Assembly: GCA_900553415.1 (NCBI GenBank)
Contig: USDH01000067.1
Location: 1-7,837, forward strand
Length of the DNA stretch: 7,837 bases
DNA from: an uncultured Collinsella sp.
GTDB lineage: Bacteria; Actinomycetota; Coriobacteriia; Coriobacteriales; Coriobacteriaceae
Direction of reading: 5' to 3'
The notes beneath the pieces were generated by a model. That model saw only the letters and a list, made by a program, of their open reading frames with translations. It had not been told where the DNA came from and made no database searches. The position numbers were made by a program, and so were the translations under genes. Shown here piece by piece: positions 1 to 5,250 of this stretch; position 1 is the first letter of the stretch; every line of letters begins with the position of its first letter.

Positions 1-40
1 GGGTGATTGCGGGGTCGACGGCGCTGTTGGCGGGAACCAC
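1..40 (-). CDS. 5' end of the gene after brxA, probably another BREX gene (partial)
   Basis: Only the first 13 codons are in the window (GTG at 40-38, reading MVPANSAVDPAIT), so the product cannot be recognised from sequence. The start is chosen because a near-perfect Shine-Dalgarno, GGAGGTGAT at 54-46, overlaps the end of brxA and sits 9 nt before the GTG. The start lies 1 nt beyond the brxA stop, so the two genes are almost certainly co-transcribed and translationally coupled. In most type 1 BREX clusters brxA is followed by brxB (DUF1788). That makes BrxB the first guess, but it is inference from gene order only. Confidence 0.5.
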   Translation of the reverse strand, partial: MVPANSAVDPAIT

Positions 41-41
41 G

Positions 42-692
42 CTACATCACCTCCCTACCGGTAAGGGCCGCGATAAGCGGCTGCTCACCCAGCTGAACCA
101 AGGCTCGCTCGACATCGGAATCGAGGAAGAGTGGTGACAGGCGCTCAGACTCCGGGCCCATACCCTCGCCGATAAGGCCGGCATGGCGGAGCGTCTGGCG
201 AATCGAGCCCTTAATGCGCTTGACCGTGGCCTCGGTCCAGCGGGCCGCGTCCGGATACTCCGTGGTAAAGCGCGTCATAAAGGCGTTGAGGTCAGCCGCC
301 GTGAAGGCATAGTCGAAGTTTTGCAGGCGCTCCCCCACCTCGACGAGCACGAACTCGCGCACGATATCGTAGCGGCAGATCATGCTGTAAAAGATGGCCT
401 GGTCCGCCTGCGTGGGAGTACCAGATGCCATAAGGCCGGTTAGGGATAACGCAGCCTCGGCGGCAGTATTGGGGTCGATGCCGCGCGCGGCGCATGCGGC
501 GTCCGTGGGCACCATGGCGTCGAGGCGGCGAAGGCACACGGTTGCGCGGTTGGCGACCATGCGCTCCGTGGGATATTGAAAGAGGTTTTCGCTCTTTACG
601 CGTACAATGACCTGCTCGTCGCTTGCGCCCTGCGTGCGCAGAACAGCGACGATGCGCATCTCATGCGGGAGGAATTGCTCGCGGGTGAGCAC
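42..692 (-). CDS. brxA: BREX protein BrxA (DUF1819); start codon lies on a G10 tract
   Basis: BrxA is a core component of BREX, which blocks phage replication and methylates host DNA. Known BrxA proteins are small, about 200 residues, built of helix-turn-helix-like domains, and bind DNA. Seen here over 216 residues: an N-terminal block LTREQFLPHEMRIV, then ENLFQYPTERMVANRA followed by CLRRLDAM, and a C-terminal WTEATVKRIKGSIRQTL then HAGLIGE. These match the family pattern as I know it, including the conserved 'W-S/T-x-S/A-T-x-K' block before the last helix. The only in-frame start is GTG at 692-690, whose first G is the last G of a ten-G run. No ordinary ribosome binding site serves it apart from that run. 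The family usually has 8-12 residues before LTREQFL, and these are missing. A better start upstream is out of frame by one base (see 661-726), so the gene may be switched off or weakly translated in this copy. The next gene follows by 1 nt. Confidence 0.85.
   Translation of the reverse strand: MLTREQFLPHEMRIVAVLRTQGASDEQVIVRVKSENLFQYPTERMVANRATVCLRRLDAMVPTDAACAARGIDPNTAAEAALSLTGLMASGTPTQADQAIFYSMICRYDIVREFVLVEVGERLQNFDYAFTAADLNAFMTRFTTEYPDAARWTEATVKRIKGSIRQTLRHAGLIGEGMGPESERLSPLFLDSDVERALVQLGEQPLIAALTGREVM
46..54 (-). promoter_or_regulatory. Strong ribosome binding site for the gene after brxA
   Basis: GGAGGTGAT on the minus strand matches the anti-Shine-Dalgarno almost completely and lies inside the last codons of brxA. 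It decides the GTG at 40-38 as the next start and makes translational coupling likely. Confidence 0.7.
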
Positions 693-726
693 CCCCCCCC
701 CGAACGCTTTTTGCGGTTACATCCAC
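661..726 (-). other. Out-of-frame upstream start of brxA (likely OFF-phase reading frame)
   Basis: GTG at 726-724 is preceded by GGAG at 737-734 with 8 nt spacing, a normal initiation site. In the sequence as given it reads MDVTAKSVRGGGAHPRAIPPA and stops at TGA (663-661), inside brxA but in another frame. With nine G instead of ten it would read MDVTAKSVRGGVLTREQFL and continue as BrxA. That supplies the short N-terminal stretch the family normally has. The frame arithmetic is directly visible; use of this start is inferred. Confidence 0.6.
692..701 (-). repeat. Homopolymer tract of ten G at the brxA start
   Basis: Ten C on the plus strand, hence ten G on the minus strand, run directly into TG to form the brxA GTG start. 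It is the longest single-base run in the window; the next longest G or C run has seven bases and belongs to a terminator stem. G runs of this length change length readily by polymerase slippage. Losing one G, or gaining two, would fuse brxA in frame to the upstream start at 726. Confidence 0.9.
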
Positions 727-753
727 AGTGCACGCTCCAAGGGTGTCAGAGGC

Positions 754-801
754 TGTCACGAATGCGCCGCGGCCCGGCAGGCAGGCGCGGCGCACATGAC
801 A
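754..801 (-). repeat. Long GC-rich inverted repeat in the brxA leader
   Basis: A perfect 9-bp inverted repeat (TGCGCCGCG at 763-771, CGCGGCGCA at 786-794, 14-nt loop) is extended by an outer 5-bp pair (TGTCA at 754-758, TGACA at 797-801). It has no T-run on either side, so it is not a typical intrinsic terminator. If transcription begins near 798 it forms the very 5' end of the brxA mRNA, where it could stabilise the message or hold a regulatory site. The role is not known. Confidence 0.6.
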
Positions 802-804
802 ATA

Positions 805-847
805 ATCATACCTGTTGGTAAAAAAGTTACCACGCCCAGAGTGTCAA
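805..847 (-). promoter_or_regulatory. Candidate brxA promoter elements
   Basis: On the minus strand there is a -10-like TATGAT at 810-805 and a perfect -35 hexamer TTGACA at 847-842. They are 31 bp apart and cannot form one promoter. At the normal distance TATGAT has only a poor -35 (TGGTAA or GTGGTA, 16-17 bp away), and TTGACA has only a T-rich -10 (TTTTTA). The pairing is unresolved. Confidence 0.35.
816..832. promoter_or_regulatory. Operator-like palindrome upstream of brxA
   Basis: TGGTAA-AAAAG-TTACCA is a perfect 6-bp inverted repeat with a 5-nt centre. It lies just upstream of the -10-like TATGAT and would overlap its -35 region, a repressor position. The half-site (TGGTAA/TTACCA) resembles sites of GntR-type regulators, but no regulator gene is in the window. 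Confidence 0.45.
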
Positions 848-993
848 ATGTTGAGCAACAAAATTAAATCCGGTTAACGGTTATTTTCGCAGCTCAGAAG
901 CTTTGACGAGGTTGCCCCAAATCACACTTGCCAGACAACCGCGCTTACGAATGCAGGCACGCACACGTCCAACGCCATCCTCCGCTATATTCA

Positions 994-1021
994 ACATAGA
1001 GTTATATATATGCTTCTATGT
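994..1021. promoter_or_regulatory. Palindromic operator candidate before the Phd-like gene
   Basis: ACATAGA (994-1000) and TCTATGT (1015-1021) form a 7-bp inverted repeat around ATATATAT (1004-1011), all sharing one centre at 1007.5. The AT-rich core probably covers the -10 region of the small gene at 1034. Antitoxins of the Phd type repress their own operon through palindromes in this position, which fits, but the match is inferred. Confidence 0.5.
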
Positions 1022-1033
1022 ATGGAGTTTCGC

Positions 1034-1207
1034 ATGCCTGTCGTAAAGCCTATTTCTGATCAGACGCGCGCACTAACCACCATTCAGGAACACGAAGATC
1101 ACATTCAACGTGCCATCACGCGTGGCTACGACGACCTCGCTAACGGCCGCATTCGATCCTGGAAACAAGCAAAGGCCGAGGCGGATCGGATACGAGCTTC
1201 CAGATAA
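1034..1207 (+). CDS. Small Phd-like antitoxin, probably internally deleted, no toxin partner
   Basis: The 57-residue product begins MPVVKPISD, the usual opening of Phd/YefM-family antitoxins, which neutralise a toxin and repress their own promoter. It ends with a charged helix (RGYDDLANGRIRSWKQAK, then AEADRIRAS), like the C-terminal toxin-binding part of some family members. The middle strands typical of Phd (a 'VxLTKNGxxxxVV' core) are absent, so the protein is about 30-40 residues shorter than usual and may not fold as Phd. The start at 1034 is chosen because GGAG at 1024-1027 is 6 nt upstream; ATG codons at 1010 and 1022 lack such a site. No toxin gene follows. It is best read as an orphan or decayed antitoxin. 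The family call is by recognition of short motifs only. Confidence 0.5.
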   Translation: MPVVKPISDQTRALTTIQEHEDHIQRAITRGYDDLANGRIRSWKQAKAEADRIRASR

Positions 1208-1290
1208 ACCCTCCCCCATGTAACCATCCTGTAAATCATAGCGGCGCAGTCGAGTTTTACCGTGATGCGGTCGCGCCTGGCGCTCCACTG

Positions 1291-1299
1291 TGCTAAAGT
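1291..1299 (+). promoter_or_regulatory. Candidate serC promoter (extended -10)
   Basis: TGCTAAAGT is an extended -10 element (TGnTAAAGT) about 40 bp before the serC ATG. No good -35 lies 17 bp upstream, which extended -10 promoters tolerate. Transcription would start near 1306. A GAGGGG at 1323-1328 then serves the ATG at 1339 with 10-nt spacing. Confidence 0.4.
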
Positions 1300-1338
1300 A
1301 TCCCGAACGTTCAAACGACTACGAGGGGAACCTAGAAG

Positions 1339-2463
1339 ATGGCACGTGTGCACAACTTCTCAGCTGGCCCGGCCGCACTGCCCACCAGCGTGCTCGCCGA
1401 GATCGCCGACGAGATGATGGACTACCGCGGTTGCGGCATGTCCGTGCTCGAGATGAGCCATCGATCTAGCATGTACCAGCAGATTATCGACGACGCCGAG
1501 GCAACCCTGCGCCGCCTGCTGAGCATCCCCGACAACTACCGCGCCCTGTTTTTGCAGGGCGGCGCCACGCTACAGTTTGCGGGCATCCCCATGAATCTCA
1601 TGCGCCGCGGCCGCGCCGGCTACGTCGTGACCGGCAACTTTGCCAACAAGGCGCACCAAGAGGCCACCAAGTATGGTGAGGCCGTGCTGCTCGCGAGCTC
1701 CGAGGACACCAACTTCGACCGCATTCCCAACATGGTCGACATCAACGCGCGCATTGCCGCCGAGGCCGCGGGCGACGGGCTCGACTACGTCTACATCTGC
1801 CAGAACAACACCATCTTTGGCACCATGTTCCACGAGCTGCCCGATTGCGGCGACGTGCCGCTGGTCGCCGATGTCTCGAGCTGCTTTCTGTCGCAGCCGC
1901 TCGACGTCGAGCGCTACGGACTCATCTACGCCGGCGCGCAGAAAAATGCCGGCGCCGCGGGCGTGACCGTGGTCATCGTGCGCGACGACCTGATCGCCGA
2001 CGGTCCGGCCTTTGCGCAGACGCCGCAGTACCTGGACCTTAAGACCCAGGCCGCCAAGGGTTCCATGCTCAACACGCCCAACACCTTTGGCATCTACGTA
2101 TGCGGCAAGGTGTTCCGCTGGGTTGAGCAAACCGGCGGACTTGCCGCTATGGCCGAGCGCAACTGGGCCAAGGCCAATCTGCTCTACGACCTGCTCGAGC
2201 ACAGCGAGCTGTTCCATGGCACCACGCAGGCCGACAGCCGTTCCATCGCCAACGTCACCTTCCGCACCGGCGACGCCGAGCTCGATGCGGCCTTTGTCGC
2301 AGGCGCGGCCGAGCACCAGATTCAAAACGTCAAGGGCCATCGCCTGGTGGGCGGAATGCGCGCCAGCGTCTACAACGCCGTAACCATGGAAGACGCGCAG
2401 GCACTGGCCTCGTACATGAAGGACTTCGAAGCGCAGCATAGTTTGAGTCCGCGATCTAACTAG
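1339..2463 (+). CDS. serC: Phosphoserine aminotransferase
   Basis: SerC converts 3-phosphohydroxypyruvate and glutamate into phosphoserine and 2-oxoglutarate. This is the second step of serine synthesis, is PLP-dependent and is cytosolic. The 374-residue length is normal for the family. Visible signatures are the N-terminal HNFSAGPAALP, the substrate-binding pair H41-R42 (EMSHRS), the PLP phosphate loop GGAT (74-77), the PLP ring-binding aspartate D178 in VADVSS, and the PLP lysine K202 in AGAQKNAG. The usual NTPNTFGIY substrate segment is also present. The tryptophan that stacks on PLP in the E. coli enzyme appears replaced by F101 (TGNFAN), as in some other SerC groups. It is followed at 69 nt by serA, which makes its substrate, so the two are probably one transcript. 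The gene is intact, and start and ribosome binding site agree. Confidence 0.97.
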   Translation: MARVHNFSAGPAALPTSVLAEIADEMMDYRGCGMSVLEMSHRSSMYQQIIDDAEATLRRLLSIPDNYRALFLQGGATLQFAGIPMNLMRRGRAGYVVTGNFANKAHQEATKYGEAVLLASSEDTNFDRIPNMVDINARIAAEAAGDGLDYVYICQNNTIFGTMFHELPDCGDVPLVADVSSCFLSQPLDVERYGLIYAGAQKNAGAAGVTVVIVRDDLIADGPAFAQTPQYLDLKTQAAKGSMLNTPNTFGIYVCGKVFRWVEQTGGLAAMAERNWAKANLLYDLLEHSELFHGTTQADSRSIANVTFRTGDAELDAAFVAGAAEHQIQNVKGHRLVGGMRASVYNAVTMEDAQALASYMKDFEAQHSLSPRSN

Positions 2464-2479
2464 CCCGCAACCCGCGGGC
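2463..2479 (+). other. GC hairpin directly after serC
   Basis: GCCCGC (2463-2468) and GCGGGC (2474-2479) pair around a 5-nt loop, beginning in the serC stop codon. No T-run follows, so it is more likely an mRNA-stabilising or processing structure between serC and serA than a terminator. Confidence 0.45.
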
Positions 2480-2500
2480 CGACCAGCCACTTCAAACCAC

Positions 2501-2513
2501 TTGTTTTAAACAA
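2501..2513. promoter_or_regulatory. AT-rich palindrome between serC and serA
   Basis: TTGTTTTAAACAA is a perfect 6-bp inverted repeat around a single central base, 8 nt before the serA ribosome binding site (AAGGAG at 2521-2526, 6 nt from the ATG). In such GC-rich DNA it stands out and could be a protein-binding site controlling serA separately from serC. No regulator is identifiable. Confidence 0.35.
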
Positions 2514-2532
2514 ACCTGCTAAGGAGTTTTCC

Positions 2533-3696
2533 ATGCGCAAGATCAAAACCATCGACGACATCACCAAGGACGGCAAGGTCGAGTTTGGCGAGGGCTACGA
2601 GTTTGTAAGCACCGCCGAGGAGGCCGACGCTATCCTGATGCGCTCCACCGACTTGCACGGCTACGAGCTGCCCGAGGGCATCCGCGCCATCGCCCGCTGC
2701 GGCGCCGGCGTCAACAACATCCCCGTCGAGGAGTACGCCAAGAAGGGCGTCGTCGTCTTTAACTCCCCCGGCGCCAACAGCAACGCCGTCAAGGAGCTCG
2801 TCCTGGGCATGTTGGTGCTCTCGAGCCGCGGCGTGGTGCAATCGATGAACTGGGTGCGTGACAACGCCGACGACCCCGAGATTCAGGTCGATGCCGAAAA
2901 GGCCAAGAAGGCCTTTGTGGGCCGCGAGCTCAAGGGCAAGCGCATCGGCGTCATCGGCCTGGGCAACGTGGGCTCCAAGGTCGCCAACGCCTGCGTCGAC
3001 CTGGGCATGGACGTCTACGGCTACGATCCGTTCATTTCCGTCGAGCACGCATGGGTGCTGAGTCGCGAGGTGCAGCGCGTGGGCACGCTCGAGGACCTCT
3101 GCCGCAGCTGCGACTACCTCACCGTGCACGTGCCCAGCAAGGCCGACACCATCGGCATGATCAGCACCGAGCAGATTAACCTGCTGGCACCCGACGCCGT
3201 GCTCATCAACTACGCGCGCGAGACCATCATTGACGAGGACGCCGTCGACGCCGCCCTGCGCGCGGGCAAGCTCAGCTGGTTTAGCTGCGACTTTGCCACG
3301 CCCAAGACCGTCAAGATGCCCAACACGTTTATCACCACGCATTCGGGCGCCGGCACCGGCGAGGCCGAGGCCAACTGCGCCGACATGGCCATCAGCGAGC
3401 TCAAAGATTACCTGGAAAACGGCAACATCGCGCACAGCGTCAACTACCCCGCCTGCAGCATGGGCAAGGCGCGCGCCGCAAGCCGCATTGCCTGCCTGCA
3501 TGCCAACGTGCCCAACATGATCGGCCAGATCACGGCCATTCTCGCCAAGGACAATGCCAACGTGCAGCGCATGACCAACGAGTCCGCTGGCGAGAACGCC
3601 TACACCATGTTCGACACCGATGAGCACCTGGACGGCAGCACGATCGAGGCGCTCAAGCAGATTCCGTCGATGTATCGCGTGCGCGTGATTAAATAG
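2533..3696 (+). CDS. serA: D-3-phosphoglycerate dehydrogenase with C-terminal ACT domain
   Basis: SerA oxidises 3-phosphoglycerate to 3-phosphohydroxypyruvate with NAD, the first and feedback-controlled step of serine synthesis. The 387-residue protein has a split catalytic domain (about 1-100 and 275-315), a Rossmann NAD domain with GLGNVG at 142-147 and D165 after the second strand, and an ACT domain from about 318 to the end. The catalytic arginine is R229 (NYARE) and the catalytic histidine H270 (TTHSGAG). The acidic residue usual in DVFxEEP is not there: the segment reads CDFATPKTV, as in the related short SerA group of Bacteroides and Clostridia ('TDFP'). There is no ASB domain, so it is the E. 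coli-like type. H323, N325 and N343 line up with the E. coli serine-binding H344, N346 and N364, so feedback inhibition by L-serine is expected. The ribosome binding site AAGGAG is ideally placed. Confidence 0.96.
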   Translation: MRKIKTIDDITKDGKVEFGEGYEFVSTAEEADAILMRSTDLHGYELPEGIRAIARCGAGVNNIPVEEYAKKGVVVFNSPGANSNAVKELVLGMLVLSSRGVVQSMNWVRDNADDPEIQVDAEKAKKAFVGRELKGKRIGVIGLGNVGSKVANACVDLGMDVYGYDPFISVEHAWVLSREVQRVGTLEDLCRSCDYLTVHVPSKADTIGMISTEQINLLAPDAVLINYARETIIDEDAVDAALRAGKLSWFSCDFATPKTVKMPNTFITTHSGAGTGEAEANCADMAISELKDYLENGNIAHSVNYPACSMGKARAASRIACLHANVPNMIGQITAILAKDNANVQRMTNESAGENAYTMFDTDEHLDGSTIEALKQIPSMYRVRVIK

Positions 3697-3738
3697 CGCC
3701 GGCACCAAGCCTGCCAGACAGGCCACGAAGCCCATTCG

Positions 3739-3775
3739 GCCCCCCGTTTTCACGAAACGGGGGGGCGATTTCGTT
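3739..3775 (+). terminator. Rho-independent terminator of serC-serA
   Basis: CCCCCCGTTT (3740-3749) pairs perfectly with AAACGGGGGG (3755-3764) over a 5-nt loop, followed by the moderately T-rich GATTTCGTT. It is 43 nt after the serA stop. A small 5-bp hairpin (GCCTG 3709-3713, CAGGC 3719-3723) precedes it. Confidence 0.75.
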
Positions 3776-4046
3776 GCTCCGGACGACTTTAAAATGATAC
3801 TCAGAACAAGTTTTTTCGGATAATGGATAGTGAGGCTCAATTCGCTAAGCACACCCGCTTTGATAAACAGCTTTATCAGGGACTTTAATAGGTAAAAATC
3901 GATCTCTATGTATCGAATGTAATTTGACTGTCTATTTTCCGAAACAACTTATTCTAGATAGCATTTTTAGGGTCCCTCCAAGGCAAAATTGAAGCCTTTT
4001 TCGCGCCCAAAACTCTAGCTCGCGCGACCGTTTTCCGCCCGCACGA
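3767..4046. other. AT-rich intergenic stretch with no gene seen
   Basis: This stretch between the serA terminator and the end of the minus-strand nuclease-like gene is visibly richer in A and T than anything around it. I find no credible ORF or RNA gene. It holds a 7-bp hairpin (TGATAAA 3861-3867, TTTATCA 3872-3878, 4-nt loop), a 5-bp inverted repeat (TCGAT 3899-3903, ATCGA 3912-3916), and a short plus-strand hairpin with a T-run (AAGGC 3980-3984, GCCTT 3994-3998, then TTT) that could be a weak terminator. No clear terminator for the minus-strand gene was seen. Confidence 0.5.
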
Positions 4047-5096
4047 CTATATTCCCGCCCAATCGATAAAAATCTCCTCACGAAGCCGCCGTTCGAGCTC
4101 CTGCTGCCGCGGCGTCTTGTCTTTCAACGGCACATCGAGATAGGACATGATAAGTTCCATCACCACGCGAAAGGCATCGGGGTCGGCCAGCTGGCCATAG
4201 GTCATCAAAACGACGGGATATCCCATCGCTTGCAGCGCCGTCGTTCGATCGGAGTCCGAGATCTTGGATTCTATGGATCCATGAATGGCTTTACCTTGAC
4301 ATTCAACCAGGCACTCTCGGCTGCCGTCCTTATTTGCCAGCAGAATATCGGCATAGCGCCGATCAAGCCCCGAAATCAGGCGGGCACTGCGCGTCATGCG
4401 AATCTCGACGTTATTGGTAAGGCGCAGCCCTTCGCCGCCGCGCAACCTCGTAAGGCCAAACAGCATCGAAGCCTGGACCTCAAGCGGCGATGCCGCCACC
4501 CCCGTAATACACTTCGCGGCACGCGTGAACGATTTAGCGCCGCGGAGCCCCCGGATCTTATTGGCGAACTCCGTTAGTTCAGAGAGCTCGATCAAGGGCG
4601 GTCGTTTCCACAAGTCTGTTGGATTCCCCGAGGTATCCTTTACGTTTTCCCAGCCCGACCGTGCGTCACCCCACCGGTCCCCATATGCCTGCACAAGTGC
4701 CGACTTTACCTGAGGCGCAATCTTGCACACGGCAAAGGTGCCGCACATCTCATACATGCACATGATCAGACGCTCGTTTGAGACCGAGGAAGCCAGGGTC
4801 AGCAGGGTAAAGAGCGGGGACGCGACATCGAGGCCAAACTCTGTCTGCCGCACGGAATCAAACGGCCTCTCCCCGTTCCAAACATGCCTGACAATGCGAT
4901 CGCCCTTGCGCCCGCAGACGCCCTGCGCCAACACGTGTAACGGAGTGCCCAGGAAATGCTTGACGAGCGGATGCTCACAAAGATGCTCCCTGCGCGGATC
5001 GTCTACAGAATCGGGCAGGTCCGGCATTATTGCCAAGACCTGTGGGGGTATCCGGTGATACCGAAAGGCAGATATGTCGCACAGTATGTCGTCCAT
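4047..5096 (-). CDS. Uncharacterised protein with AbiEi-like N-terminus and Vsr/DUF559-like nuclease domain
   Basis: The 349-residue product has two parts. Residues 1 to about 195 resemble the N-terminal half of AbiEi/DUF559-type proteins, with an 'RxVRHVWNGERP' segment (68-78), then GLDVASPLFTLLTLA (88-102) and a helix ending YEMCGT. Residues about 200-320 carry the pattern of a Vsr-like PD-(D/E)XK nuclease: E206 (SPLEVQAS), D250 (YADILL), E265-x-Q267-x-K269 (VECQGK), H272, and D281/D283-R284 before a final LMTYGQL. All expected acidic and basic residues are present, so it may cut or bind DNA. I associate this architecture with Coriobacteriia, where I know no assigned function. The ATG at 5096-5094 is the first reasonable start, since the open frame upstream runs into the divergent gene. 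The ribosome binding site is weak (GGTGGG). It could be a defence or toxin-antitoxin-type protein; a specific role is not supported. Confidence 0.6.
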   Translation of the reverse strand: MDDILCDISAFRYHRIPPQVLAIMPDLPDSVDDPRREHLCEHPLVKHFLGTPLHVLAQGVCGRKGDRIVRHVWNGERPFDSVRQTEFGLDVASPLFTLLTLASSVSNERLIMCMYEMCGTFAVCKIAPQVKSALVQAYGDRWGDARSGWENVKDTSGNPTDLWKRPPLIELSELTEFANKIRGLRGAKSFTRAAKCITGVAASPLEVQASMLFGLTRLRGGEGLRLTNNVEIRMTRSARLISGLDRRYADILLANKDGSRECLVECQGKAIHGSIESKISDSDRTTALQAMGYPVVLMTYGQLADPDAFRVVMELIMSYLDVPLKDKTPRQQELERRLREEIFIDWAGI

Positions 5097-5210
5097 AAAA
5101 GGTACGTACCCACCGCGTCGTTTGCAAACCCGCCTGGACGGCAAACGCGCTGGCTCGGCCTGCGAACGGTAAATACTGCTGCGCGCACGTCGCGGATCTC
5201 TTGGGAGGCT

Positions 5211-5216
5211 TACAAT
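5211..5216 (+). promoter_or_regulatory. Candidate -10 element for the M20 hydrolase gene
   Basis: TACAAT, one mismatch from the consensus, lies 34 bp before the ATG at 5251 and would start transcription near 5223. No good -35 is visible at 16-18 bp. The intergenic space to the divergent gene is 154 bp (5097-5250). Confidence 0.3.
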
Positions 5217-5250
5217 CGGTTTGGAAAGCAGACTGATTGTGAGGTTGCAT

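Noticed and set aside
576..867. Two plus-strand open frames of 81-86 codons overlapping the brxA start and leader
   Set aside because: No ribosome binding site or family pattern. They run across the G tract and the inverted repeat and are explained by the minus-strand gene.
1570..2490. A 306-codon open frame on the minus strand across serC
   Set aside because: Antisense shadow of serC with no recognisable motif.
3740..3766. Run of six C and seven G as a second contingency tract
   Set aside because: The two runs are the arms of the serA terminator stem and are not in or near a start codon.
2506..3852. A 448-codon open frame on the minus strand across serA
   Set aside because: It is antisense to an unmistakable serA. 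Its product is low-complexity (rich in V, G, H, A, L and D), as expected from the complement of GC-rich codons.
5221..5250. TTG start for the M20 hydrolase
   Set aside because: In frame but without a ribosome binding site. GAGG is placed correctly for the ATG at 5251, and the family needs no extra residues.
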